Assembly (NCBI RefSeq): GCF_040581485.1
Contig: NW_027124990.1
Span: 1 to 64,000, forward strand
Length of the DNA: 64,000 bases
From: Linepithema humile
Lineage: Eukaryota > Arthropoda > Insecta > Hymenoptera > Formicidae
Reading direction: 5' to 3'
The notes beneath the pieces were generated by a model. The model was not told the origin of the DNA and did not search any database. It worked only from the letters and a program-made list of their open reading frames with translations. Positions 1-9,715 of the stretch are shown here, one piece after another (positions within the stretch are counted from its first letter, which is position 1; each line of letters opens with the position of its first letter). Made by a program: the position numbers and the translations under genes.

Positions 1-150
1 ACCACTTCTTTGATTTTTACAATTTTAGGTTATTTATTCCTTCATCCGTCCTTATGGTAAGTATAAAATCGGACTTAGGTTTAAGTGTAATTATGAAACT
101 TAAATTAACAATTTAAGATCATTTCTTAATGATTCTAATTTTAAACATAT
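1..150 (-). mobile_element. 3' portion of a giant LTR (probably the remainder of the split 3' LTR)
   Basis: This stretch matches 21888-22034 in the same orientation, with only scattered differences by eye. It covers the tail of the third Cys-rich ORF and the conserved block around the sequence ATTCCTTCATCCGTCC. It stops at an AT-rich joint (144-154) exactly where the plus-strand solo LTR starts at 155. The simplest reading is that the solo LTR inserted into an AT microsatellite of the 3' LTR, so 11013-14168 and 1-150 are two parts of one LTR. The two parts overlap slightly in homology around the ORF tail, so the original cassette may have held more than one ORF. Confidence 0.65.
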
Positions 151-235
151 ATATTGTAACGTCCCGCTAAATTTTCATTAACCAGTTAATGATGAAAATT
201 TTGAAAAAAATCTTAAGATAAGATTTTTACAGTGT

Positions 236-815
236 TGTTACGTCCTATTTAATTCCGCAATTGTATCACTGAGAGTGTAAGAAAATTAAGAGATAAAGAT
301 ACTTTGAGAGGGGTCAGACTGCCCTGAAATTAACTATAGTATTATTATTAGAGTATATATATATATATATATAGTCCCTAAGAGTCAACAAGCGGGGCCG
401 AGCGGAAACCTGTACGCTTGGTTAACGCGAAGGGCGCTATGAGAGGTCCCTTTCTAAATAGGACGCTAATCGCGCAGGGCGCTTGTAGAGAATAAAGGGC
501 CCTGGTTGATCCGGTGCGGACGTTGATCGCACAGGGCGGTAGTAGGTAAAGGAGGACCCTGTTTGATCTGCCGCTAATATATAGTAAGGTAAGTATATTT
601 ATTCTGAATTAATAATTATAAGGGAGGTAGCATGGCAATTTGTTAACGTTTATTAATAATCATTTATATATATATATATATTTATTATTTTATTTCAGCG
701 CGAAGGCGACTGTCGATAAAGAGAGATTCTTATTTGCCTAAAGGAGGCATTGATTCTACAGACGATTGTCGGTAAGGAAGGTCCCTGAGGGATGCCCGCT
801 AGTAGGTAAGGTATA
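236..815 (-). repeat. 3' LTR end of the second Gypsy element (clear match portion)
   Basis: Same sequence and same length as 4226-4805. After 815 the two copies diverge abruptly. Looser similarity reappears farther in: 1880-1945 resembles 5120-5160 (a TTGTTTcag-like run, then CCGGCNGACGT, then GACGAGGT). This suggests the 3' LTR really extends to about 1.9-2.0 kb and holds a different interior from the 5' LTR. Confidence 0.7.
589..698 (+). other. Intron-like segment in the LTR, antisense to gag
   Basis: On the plus strand AAG|GTAAGTAT at 589 is followed by a pyrimidine/AT-rich tract and TTATTTCAG ending at 698, giving a 110-nt segment with good insect intron consensus at both ends. The identical segment is at 4579-4688 in the other LTR. 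Further donor-like GTAAGG sites follow at about 771 and 806. The direction is opposite to gag and protease. Whether it is spliced cannot be told from sequence. Confidence 0.4.
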
Positions 816-1295
816 ATAACCTATAAATGGGAACAGAATTATAGTGTTTCATTCATAGAGAATAAAATAATATATATATAAAAAAAAAGAAAAGATATCA
901 GTCAGAATACAGGAAATAGAATTATCCGTTTACAAAGAAATAGTAATTATAGTAGGAACATAATAATCTATAAGTAATAATAAAGAAAAGAAGGATATAT
1001 TAATACATAATATTCTTATACTTAAGAAGAACAGTTATATGTGTATAAAATAAACGCAATGATCTTATAGATAGAAAAATAAAGGAAAGTAACATATATA
1101 TTTAATTATCTCGTGAGATCCATAAACAAATACTATAATTATTCAGAACGTAAGAAAAAGAACTAGATCGCTTTAATAAAGTAACATAATTAGAGATTAA
1201 ACGCAATGTTAAACGAAAATATAGAAAAGAAAAATATAACTAGAAATACTTTGGTTGGAATATCACAAATTAATATAGATTCGCTTATTCATAAC

Positions 1296-1775
1296 TTAAT
1301 CTATTGTAATCACCAAGGGTTGAGGAACTAATTTAAAGCGGAAAAACACAACCTCATTGGAAATGATTCGAGGAAGTACCCTTATGATTTTGCGCTCTAA
1401 TATAACAGTAGATGCTTGAGAAGAGGCGTCTGAATCGTATTCTAAGGCAATTGGTGGGGGTTTTATCGCTTTAAGGAGTGATCCTTGTTTAGGAATAACG
1501 GGTTCGGTCCCAATCGTTATATTCCCTAGGGAATTATCCCTATTAAGAGCTCTAAGCAATTGTTCCTGTCCCAATTCGGACGTAAATTGTTCTATCTCAG
1601 ATATACTGGGAGGACTAAGCTGACAGTCAAAATCCTCGTAGAAAATTATATCTTCTTTTTCATTTGGAATGAGAAATTCCAAGATAGATCTCTGAGAAAA
1701 ATCAGGTTCGGAGAAGAGGCCATATCTCAGTCTTTTCAATTGGATAGCCTTACCCGATCGTCGGGAACGCGACAT
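1296..1775 (-). CDS. Unknown 159-aa ORF between protease and 3' LTR end
   Basis: Open from ATG at 1775 to the stop at 1296. I do not recognise a family. The N-terminus is basic (MSRSRRSGKAIQLKRLR), followed by an acidic aromatic patch (EDIIFYEDFD) and a C-terminal hydrophobic/basic part. There is no signal peptide, membrane segment or Cys motif. The bases just before the start read CTTTAG|ATGTCGC, the same as before the first Cys-rich ORF of the giant LTR (23535), so both may be preceded by a 3' splice site. The position suggests an accessory ORF inside the element's 3' LTR. It could also be a spliced-in remnant of another gene. Confidence 0.45.
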   Translation of the reverse strand: MSRSRRSGKAIQLKRLRYGLFSEPDFSQRSILEFLIPNEKEDIIFYEDFDCQLSPPSISEIEQFTSELGQEQLLRALNRDNSLGNITIGTEPVIPKQGSLLKAIKPPPIALEYDSDASSQASTVILERKIIRVLPRIISNEVVFFRFKLVPQPLVITID

Positions 1776-1891
1776 CTAAAGGTATCCATTATAATCAATA
1801 AAAAATATCTACGTTAATTAAATCGAATCTAATTTCATTTGTTATTGGTATTAGTTAATTTGTTAATACTTATTTCTTTTATTTGTTTCAG

Positions 1892-2247
1892 ATGCAGCCG
1901 GCAGACGTCCAACTGGAATTATCGAGGGAAAACGCGGACGAGGTAAGTACCGACTTAATTGTTATAGTTTATATATTAATCTTTATTGTTTTTGTTTCAG
2001 GTGTTGTCCCGGTAAAGTTGAAGGTAAGTATATTGTTTATGAATAATCACTAACCATTTATTATATTTGTTTCAGGTCCAATTCATCGAGGAAAGTCGAT
2101 CGACCCGTTAGGCGGTAAGTATAATAGTAGGAATAATTAATTCGATTGCATAATCCAGTGTGTTTATCATTCTAATATAAGCTTTATCATTTATGCAGGT
2201 AACAATGGCGTCTCCGCCGAATACTTCTTTACATGTGGATATGCGAG
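1892..2247 (+). other. Ladder of micro-exon-like segments with strong splice sites, antisense to protease side
   Basis: On the plus strand four short segments are bounded by near-perfect splice signals: 1892-1942 (51 nt), 2001-2023 (23 nt), 2076-2114 (39 nt) and 2199-2247 (49 nt). The introns between them are 58, 52 and 84 nt, each starting GTAAGT and ending TTTGTTTCAG or TTTATGCAG; another GTAAGT donor follows 2247. The last segment lies antisense to protease codons; the first three are in non-coding sequence. The first segment opens with ATG, but the frame meets a stop early in the second segment if joined simply. I infer a possible spliced antisense transcript, not a defined protein. Confidence 0.4.
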
Positions 2248-2737
2248 GTAAGTATCCTGTTTTAATTCCTGGGTTTGCTACGCGTACTACAAGTCCAGTG
2301 TTAGTACGTGCAGGTAAAATAATAGATTCGCGTTCTTTGAATGGGAAACTGTAATTTTGCCATGTTACTTCGCGGTTTCCGTAGTTAATACAAGCATTGT
2401 GTTCTATAAAAAATGAAGATCCCAGAATTCCTTGGGTAGTAATAGGGAATTCGTCTGTAACCACGTGGAATGTGACTGGAATATTAATGATTTTAATGTT
2501 TATAGTCCCGAGAGTGTTGACTATAGTGTCTGTAATCCCGGTGAGTTGAATAATTTTATTATTATTAATAAGAACGTCTGGGTTAACGCACCCTTTCTTA
2601 ATTATATTAGGTTGCGCTCCCGTGTCCAGCATGAAAGCTGTTGGTCCCACAAATGATGGAGATTCTAGTTCTACTGAGGGTACTGTTCCATCGTCTCCTC
2701 TGAGGACGTGGAGGGAACGGGGTTGTTCTCTATGCAT
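2108..2737 (-). pseudogene. Retropepsin-type protease, start of a deleted pol
   Basis: The ORF overlaps the gag end by 67 nt in the -1 frame relative to gag, as expected for Gypsy gag-pol frameshifting. The active-site motif FMLDTG is at about residues 35-40, followed by the flap and the ILGSSF block (compare ILGHNF in the larger element). The C-terminal extension matches the protease region of the larger element's pol (position about 19.9-20.5 kb). The frame stops just after the IPT block, before where the linker and RT should begin, and no RT motif follows. It is therefore a truncated pol. Protease itself appears complete, with its aspartate present. Confidence 0.8.
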
Positions 2738-3933
2738 TGAATAGGATGGGCTTTCCCGTGGTCTCGGGGCGCCCGGCTGGCCGAGACCTCCAACTGGTTT
2801 CCCGAAGGTCGGTTACCATTATTATTATTATCATTTGTTTTAACATAGTTATGATTATTATTATTATGGTAGTTCCCGCGATTATAGTTATTATTATAAT
2901 TAGTATTAGTGTTGGAATTATTTCTCTCGTGATATTGTCTCCGGCGACATTCGTTATATAGGTGTCCTACACCTTTACAGTACCCGCACGTTTTTAATCC
3001 GATCGGCGCGGAAGCGTTAGCGACCGGGTCGTTTTGGGGAACGTGTGGTTGGTTATCGCGTGTGGTACGAGCGTTTCTATACCGAGATTCTTCGCGTTCT
3101 AACCTTCTATTAATGGTGAGTACCTTAGAGCAGGCATCACTAAGATTGTGATATCCTTCAGCGCGTAATTCTATGCGGTATTCACGCGGAAGTCCTTCGA
3201 AAAAAGCTTCAAGGGCAAACGATTCTATTGATGAGAGCTCTGGCTCTGACAAAGTGCGATTAATGTTTGTTTGATCTCCTTCTATTATAGCTGTTTTTAA
3301 ATCTTTAACACGCCCTATATAATTTAGTATATGCTCGTTTGGTTTTTTATAAACTATACTTAATTGTCCGCGGTAGTAATTAGAGCTTCTACCTGGGCCA
3401 AAGGTTCGCTTTAAACAATCTATAAATTTCTCAACTGTAGGGTGAATCTCATCCTCTACAGCGAGGTAGGCGTGATGCGTTAGTTTATTACGTAACATCC
3501 GCACTAATAAGGCTTCATCTGCAAAAGGCACCGATTCTTTTGCTCTTTTACAGGCTCTAGCGAATTGCCAGACGGGAATGCTATGCCCGTCGTATTTAGG
3601 TACTAATTCAAGTGCATCGCGAAGATACGATTTTGAGTAACTAGAGGCGTAGGATGAATTATTTCCTATATTTCCTGGCGTCTGTGGGGAAGGGGGGAAT
3701 GTAAATTGAGGTTGAATAAGGGTGCTGGGGTTAGGGGTAGACGTAGGGACGTCGGTGCTCTGCATAGCAGGTAGGTATTGCGCGAAAGTACGCATCATAT
3801 TCTCGAACATTTCTGCTTTCTTATGTAATTCTTTTTCTTTTTCGTGTAATTCTCTAAAGGCTCTATCATAATTATACTCGTCTCCTTGTAGTGGGCTAGA
3901 GGCACGTTCATCAGGAGGCCCGTTCGGATTCAT
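2671..3933 (-). CDS. gag: Gag polyprotein of the second Gypsy element
   Basis: 420 aa from ATG at 3933. Residues about 20-50 are charged and heptad-like (ELHEKEKELHKKAEMFENM), probably coiled coil. Residues about 110-280 form the retrotransposon capsid-like region, with LVPKYDG, WQFARACKRAKE, LAVEDE, YRGQLS, YIGRVKDLK and EAFFEGLPREYR blocks that match the larger element's gag. A CCHC zinc knuckle follows (CGYCKGVGHLYNEC), then an Asn-rich stretch of NNN/NYN repeats. The frame is open over its whole length, so this gag may still be translatable. The Asn-rich tail reflects an ATT/ATA repeat on the plus strand. It is the best preserved gene in the left half of the window. Confidence 0.88.
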   Translation of the reverse strand: MNPNGPPDERASSPLQGDEYNYDRAFRELHEKEKELHKKAEMFENMMRTFAQYLPAMQSTDVPTSTPNPSTLIQPQFTFPPSPQTPGNIGNNSSYASSYSKSYLRDALELVPKYDGHSIPVWQFARACKRAKESVPFADEALLVRMLRNKLTHHAYLAVEDEIHPTVEKFIDCLKRTFGPGRSSNYYRGQLSIVYKKPNEHILNYIGRVKDLKTAIIEGDQTNINRTLSEPELSSIESFALEAFFEGLPREYRIELRAEGYHNLSDACSKVLTINRRLEREESRYRNARTTRDNQPHVPQNDPVANASAPIGLKTCGYCKGVGHLYNECRRRQYHERNNSNTNTNYNNNYNRGNYHNNNNHNYVKTNDNNNNGNRPSGNQLEVSASRAPRDHGKAHPIQCIENNPVPSTSSEETMEQYPQ

Positions 3934-4192
3934 TATTACTTGTAATTACGAATTAATATAAAAATAAATAAATTGATTTTAATAGATTGTTAGTTGTATT
4001 TGATTTTTAATTTTTCTCTGTTCGTTAGCGTTTTATAGTGTGTTTTAAGAAGATTAATCTCAGCGAAATTTGTTATTTTTATGGTTGTGGTGAGGGAGAA
4101 AGTGTCCTTTTTTAATTTTGTCTAATGTCACTAGATTTTTGATCTGTGGATTTTGATTGCTAATTTACTTATTATGGCGGAACGAAAATTTA

Positions 4193-4210
4193 TCCCACCT
4201 GGTGTCACCA
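4193..4210 (-). other. Putative primer-binding site
   Basis: In element orientation TGGTGACACCAGGTGGG begins 15 nt after the 5' LTR end (4226). It starts with TGG, complementary to a tRNA CCA end, and the complement looks like the 3' arm of a tRNA. I cannot assign the tRNA species with confidence. The 260 nt from here to gag are AT-rich leader. Confidence 0.5.
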
Positions 4211-5562
4211 GATTTTTAAACCCGTTGTTACGTCCTATTTAATTCCGCAATTGTATCACTGAGAGTGTAAGAAAATTAAGAGATAAAGATACTTTGAGAG
4301 GGGTCAGACTGCCCTGAAATTAACTATAGTATTATTATTAGAGTATATATATATAAATATATAGTCCCTAAGAGTCGACAAGCGGGGCCGAGCGGAAACC
4401 TGTACGCTTGGTTAACGCGAAGGGCGCTATGAGAGGTCCCTTTCTAAATAGGACGCTAATCGCGCAGGGCGCTTGTAGAGAATAAAGGGCCCTGGTTGAT
4501 CCGGTGCGGACGTTGATCGCACAGGGCGGTAGTAGGTAAAGGAGGACCCTGTTTGATCTGCCGCTAATATATAGTAAGGTAAGTATATTTATTCTGAATT
4601 AATAATTATAAGGGAGGTAGCATGGCAATTTGTTAACGTTTATTAATAATCATTTATATATATATATATATTTATTATTTTATTTCAGCGCGAAGGCGAC
4701 TGTCGATAAAGAGAGATTCTTATTTGCCTAAAGGAGGCATTGATTCTACAGACGATTGTCGGTAAGGAAGGTCCCTGAGGGATGCCCGCTAGTAGGTAAG
4801 GTATAAGGTTATAGTGTAATAATGTTAATTAATATTGTTTTATTTTATGTTATTAATAGGTTTATTAATTGTTTAGGGAACCACTGTGAAGATTATTAAC
4901 AGGTAACTCTAGTTTGATTATTAGTTTCCTTGATTTTTATTAATAAGTATCTAGAGAAAATCTAGTGATTTCCTAGAGAAATTAGTTATTAGGCAATATC
5001 TTTGTTATGAATAATAGATTTGATATTTAGGCTTGATAGAAAGATTGTTGAACGTTTAAGGAAGAGATAGCGTAGTTAGTTAATATAAAATTATTTGTTA
5101 AACATATGATTTATGATAATTTTGTTTGTTACAGATCCGGCTGACGTAATGACGAGGTTGAGAGACGGCGAAAGAGCTTTCTATCAATCTTCTATATAAG
5201 ATAGTTATTTAATTGTTTAAATAATATTGTAATTTGTTTAATAAAATTATTATTCCATAGAATGTGGCAAAATAGATGCAGAATATTAGTAATAGATAAT
5301 ATATTGTAACTTGAGTGTAAAAGCGATTACAAATGTTAATAATTATATAATTTCATTAAGTGATTGTATTAATTAAATAAAGAATGATGAAATAAGATTG
5401 TCGATAAGGTTTATTAGTTAATTGAATTCTGGCGTGTATAGTCAAAGATACAATAAAGTGGATAAATTAATGTTATATAGTAAAACTGGTTTTAATTAAT
5501 AATAAATAGATAATGTGTATGTATAACTGGTAAGAGAGAGATGTCGAGCAAGATTAATATGA

Positions 5563-5714
5563 GAACGCCCTATGGGAGGCGCTAAGGATTGAGGTTTTTA
5601 GAACGCTCTATGAGAAGCGCTCAAGGAGATGAGTTTTAGAACGCTCTATGGGAAGCGCTCAAGGATGTGAGTTTTAGAACGCTCTGTGGGAAGCGCTCAA
5701 GGTGGGGAAGGAAA
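5563..5714. repeat. Four tandem copies of a 38-bp unit in the LTR
   Basis: Units start at 5563, 5601, 5639 and 5677 with the core GAACGCTCTATGGGAAGCGC, then TCAAGG and a short GAGTTTTA spacer. The period is exactly 38 bp, and the first copy is the most divergent. The GCGC-containing core recalls the CGCGAAGGGCGCTATGAGAGG blocks at the LTR end (428-450). Confidence 0.85.
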
Positions 5715-6700
5715 AGCTCTATCTACTACACTTTATCAACTTAATTATTAATTAATATTAATCTTTATTATTTATAAAATATAATGATTTAGTAATTAGG
5801 ATAATTTGACTAGTTATGCCTTAGAATTGCGCGTAAATGGCAGCGCTTTTACGTAATTGTTTAATTATAATTTATAGAAGTACTCCATTAATATAAATGT
5901 ATTCACATTTAGATGTGTTCATAATAGTTTATAGATTGATGTTAGTAACAATAAGCTCACTGTTTAATGTTCAAATCACTTTGCACTATTTGTTTATAAT
6001 TATAAATGTTGAAAAGCAGTTAGTTAAGCACGTATAAAGTTTATTATTAAAAGCAATTAAGAAGCGTTAGTGAAATGGTAGTTTATTAGCATGTTAATAA
6101 TTTATTCACTTACCTTTGGTGCAGTAAATGGGTTTACTGATACAAGGACCTTATTTTGTTATTAACAATCTCTTGTTGAATGTAGTAGGTTGATTATTGT
6201 CCTATTGGAATGGTGTTGGCTCGTGGTTGTTAATTAAAGTTATTTAACACTGAGACACTATTTTATCTATAATAACTAAGACTCACACTTTTATTTAACT
6301 ACTTATACAATAATTTAACGCTAGATTAACAATTGAAAGGCGGAAGGCCGACTCGCACGTGGTGAATAATTTCTAGGTTAGGTCCCGGACTAGCGAAGTG
6401 ACAACAGTTGAGCGTACTTTCTAAAGAGTTAAGTGTCTGCTCTTGACGAGGACGGCCGCTTATATAGGGACTATCCCTACTCTCTTGACCTGCGCATAAG
6501 ACATCGTATGATCGATCGCGTGATCTGTACATTCCTTTCGGATGAGATCATTGAGTCGCACCTGTATTTACATTCGTACAGTCTGATGTGAAAATTTAGG
6601 TTAGGTTACAGGTGCGGCTAAAAGTATTCTGTCCTAGTTACTTTCCGTTGTCACTAGTGATCGACCATAGACTAGTGTTACAGTGATTACGTACTACATG

Positions 6701-7092
6701 TTATTTCGAGTTTCGCTTTCTATCGCTTTATTTTATAATTTAGGTATAACATTTCGTTGTTTTATAATTATGGCTTATTAGTTAATAACATTTGTTAATC
6801 TTTTTGTATAAATTATTAAACATTGTAACGTATTTAGTATAACTTTATGATTATTTCGAGTTTCGCTTTCTATCGCTTTATTTTATAATTTAGGTATAAC
6901 AATTAGTTGTTTTATGATTATGGCTTATTAGTTAATAACATTTGTTAATCTTTTTGTATAAATTATTGAACATTGTAACGTATTTAGTATAATTTTATGA
7001 TTACTTTGTAATAGAGATACTTATTTGTTAATTGTAACGTATTTAATATAACTTTATGATCATTTTATAATAGAGATACTTATTTATTAATT
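6701..7092. repeat. Tandem repeats of 150 bp and 59 bp near the LTR start
   Basis: A unit starting TTATTTCGAGTTTCGCTTTC occurs at 6701 and again at 6851 (period 150), with few differences. Inside the second copy the block starting GTAACGTATTTA repeats at 6975 and 7034 (period 59). This is U3 in element orientation, so the array may be a duplicated enhancer region. That function is inferred only. Confidence 0.8.
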
Positions 7093-7637
7093 ATATCGTT
7101 ATAAACTAGTTTTAAGTGGATTATTGTTTAAGATTGTTATAAATATTTAAGTTTTAAATTTTACCGTGTATACGGGATGGAAGAAATGTAGAGAGTAGAG
7201 TATGATGACCTTAGGTGGAGTCGCCATACGTAACAGTGTTAATTCTTGTAAAATAATATGATTATTATCAAATCCATCATTTATTCTTTTTACGACTTAC
7301 GAATAATAAATTTGCTAAAATATATTCAATTAAAATTCAGACAATACTCGTTCAGAAGAGAAACGCTTACATAAAAATAGAACGGCTTATTTGGCAAGGC
7401 ATAAAAGGCCCCGAACTTCATCGACTTATCAAAGAAAATTCAAAGGAGAAATACATAAAATAAAATAAAAAGAAAAAAACTATCAGTAACTATATCTCAA
7501 TTAGTCGATAAATCAATAAGAGGAAGATAAATTGAAATAAAGTATATTGAGAGAACATCACACTTGACTAAAATTGCGATTAAATTGCTTAGGAATTTAC
7601 TCGGCATAAATAGTCAAATTAATAGTAGATACGAGTC

Positions 7638-7895
7638 GGTGGAGAGAAACGCTGACGAATATTTGCTAAGTAAAGTAGCTGCGAGTATCAATCAGTGGCG
7701 AGAAACGCTGAAAGATATTCATGAGTCAGTGGCGAGAAACGCTGGCAAGTTACTAATCAACGGATGAGTGGCAGGCATTCGTAATCTATCGTTGAGTGGC
7801 AGACATCGATAAGACTAAATATCAATTAATGGCGAGAAACGTTAAAAGGTATTTGGTTACAAAAGTTGAGTATCAATCGGTGGCGAGAAACACCG
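7638..7895 (+). promoter_or_regulatory. Reiterated 16-bp motif in the solo LTR (five copies)
   Basis: GTGGCGAGAAACGCTG or a one-to-four-base variant occurs at about 7638, 7694, 7729, 7829 and 7879, often preceded by GAGTCR or TATCAAT. Spacing is irregular (35-100 bp), unlike a simple tandem repeat. Because of the motif, the two short reading frames here (7564-7767 and 7796-8044) show repeated SVARNA peptides; I do not regard these as genes. The same array is in the other two LTR copies. The position upstream of the LTR promoter suggests bound regulatory sites or a multimerised enhancer. Confidence 0.5.
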
Positions 7896-8209
7896 ACAGA
7901 TATTCACACATTGGGCCCGAGGCCGCTATAATCACTTTTGTTAAAGAAATAATAAAAGGAAATATAAGAAATATATATTGGGCCCGAGGCTGTTATAATA
8001 AAATAAAGTGGAGGAGACGTGAATCCTCTCCGATGCGAAGGTAACTCACTCCACTTGGATGCCGCTACAGGCAGGAAATATAATTTATGAAAGATAAGAA
8101 CGAAAGGAAGAGATAATATAAAAGTCGTCGGGAGATATCAAGAACTGACGCACTTACTCATCCCATTCGCAAGCCGCCAAAGGAGCAAGAGGCGACGCGA
8201 TGGCTAGAC

Positions 8210-8481
8210 ATATGAAGAGATAATAAGAGGAAAGTTATTAGAAGGTGACGTAGGAGGCGACGCGATGGCGACTCACCATCCCACTCCACTCGCCTATCAT
8301 CAGAGATAATATGTATTTCAAGAGATAAAGATAAGACGAGGAAAGTTATTAGAAGATAACCTTATCAAGAGATAAGGATAAGCCGAAGAAAGTTATTAGA
8401 AGATAAACTTATCAGAGCTGATAAAGATAACAGCAAGAGGATAAGATATGACAGGGAAGTACCGAAGAAGATAAGAACATG
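8210..8481 (+). promoter_or_regulatory. Dense cluster of GATA-type sites upstream of the LTR promoter
   Basis: I count about 15 occurrences of AGATAA, GGATAAG, TGATAA or the reverse CTTATC within 270 bp (for example GAGATAAAGATAAGACG, GATAAGGATAAG, GATAAAGATAACAG). WGATAR is the known binding site of GATA zinc-finger factors. The cluster ends about 230 bp upstream of the TATA box at 8712. The same cluster is in both other LTR copies. GATA-factor control is an inference from motif density. Confidence 0.5.
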
Positions 8482-8711
8482 CAGTCATCGGAGGCGGTGC
8501 AAATGTCCCTACCAGTGACTCAAGAGATAGCAAGTGCCTATGTAACTAATATGCAGATAAGCGATAGGAGCCCCTTCCAATACACCTTCAACCGCTCATT
8601 GGAGAATCCCAACAAGATAGGAGGCGGAGACTCTCCCATCATTGAAACTTTAATCCAATCATTGTAAGCCAAGCGTAACACCCCTCCACTGAACGAGTGG
8701 GCAAAGGCCCA

Positions 8712-8745
8712 TATATACGCGTGCCCCGGCACATTTTAGTCAGTT
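8712..8745 (+). promoter_or_regulatory. LTR core promoter: TATA box and TCAGTT initiator
   Basis: TATATA at 8712-8717 lies 30 bp before the A of TCAGTT (8740-8745), the standard insect initiator. Spacing is ideal for TATA/Inr. No clear DPE is seen at +28. If transcription starts here, U3 is about 1.6 kb (with the insertion removed) and the remaining 2.2 kb of this LTR is R plus U5, where the Cys-rich cassette sits in other copies. The short ORFs 8479-8667 and 8538-8732 cover this promoter and are not believed. Confidence 0.6.
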
Positions 8746-9715
8746 CTAGTTCTAGTTAAAACAGTTACTAAAGTGCTAGGTAGATGTTCAGACAAAAACT
8801 AGTAACTCGTGAAATTAGTAGTACTACGTGAATTCTCAAATTGAATAGTAGTAACTCGTAAAAGCCTTTGAGCAAAAGTAATGAAGTCAGTGCTTGTGCA
8901 GCTGAAGAAAAAGTACGGAAGAGTACTAAGAAAATAACTTTGAAGACAGGAAGGAAAACGTAAGTCTTACAAAGAATTAATTAACTTAATGTCCAATTGA
9001 GACATATTGAAACTGAACGGAATTAAATATAATTGACTAAGAGAGTTGAAACATATTGAAACAGAACGGAATTAAATATAATTGACTAAGAGAATTGAAA
9101 CGATTCAAGGAATACGATTTGATGGAAATAATAGATCATATTATTATTATTTTGCATTTTGTTAATACCATTATATACGTTATTAACATTGTTACGAATA
9201 CATTGATATTTTATGTAATACATTATATGCTTATATGTACTCATATTTAACTTGCATATTTAATTATTATTATTCTATAATTACTTAAGAATATTCAATA
9301 TAAAACATATGTTATACCACACACATTTATACTGATACCCACATATATATTATACTCATATACTATACTTATTTGAATAAATATATTATCACTCTATATT
9401 AAAATACTAATGAGAATATTATTTTAATAATTTTATTTCAAGTGAGTGAAGATTGACTTCGAATCAGTGCGCGTTTATCTTATTAAGATTTTAGTTATCG
9501 CAAATAGAGATTACGGTTACCGGTCGGTCTGTCAATTTCTCTATCCATCCGCATACCTGATAGTGACTGAACGGTACAGTCTGTAATAAAAGTTTTTCGT
9601 GACCGTGGAAAATACAGTCAGTGTCAAAAGTTTTCCAACTATCCGACACTTACCTGACCCTTCACGAATTCCTTCGTACTCCGTTGGAAGTAAGCACGTG
9701 TTTAGAGAATCTGCT

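Larger units (their letters stand above)
236..7235 (-). mobile_element. Second Gypsy element with gag and protease only, inserted in the solo LTR
   Basis: Insertion with TGTTACGTCC...CATACGTAACA termini and a GTGT duplication on both sides (232-235 and 7236-7239). It is on the minus strand. The right LTR (7235->4226) is about 3 kb; the left LTR is clearly matched only over 236-815. A primer-binding-site-like sequence lies 15 nt inside the right LTR, followed by gag (3933->2671) and a protease ORF (2737->2108). No RT, RNase H or integrase is present between the protease and the left LTR, so the element has an internal deletion or is a non-autonomous derivative. Its protease and gag are clearly homologous to those of the larger element, so both belong to related Gypsy lineages. 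Confidence 0.8.
4226..7235 (-). repeat. 5' LTR (about 3.0 kb) of the second Gypsy element
   Basis: In element orientation it starts TGTTACGTATGGCGAC at 7235 and ends GGACGTAACA at 4226. Its last 580 bp (4226-4805) match 236-815 almost perfectly, the visible differences being one TA-tract change and one base near 4377. It contains two internal tandem arrays (38 bp and 150 bp, listed separately). The rest (4806-5560 and 5715-6700) is AT-rich with no gene that I can support. A 68-codon ORF at 6326-6532 has no recognisable features. Confidence 0.7.

Noticed and set aside
6326..6532. 68-codon ORF on the minus strand in the 3-kb LTR
   Set aside because: No homologue in the window, no motif and no supporting context.
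7564..8044. Frames with repeated SVARNA peptides, also at 13327-13765 and 25761-26199
   Set aside because: The first lacks an ATG start, and the peptide repeats arise from the reiterated 16-bp DNA motif.
8479..8732. Short ORFs repeated at 12639-12892 and 25006-25200
   Set aside because: They cover the LTR core promoter (TATA and initiator) and lack protein-like features.
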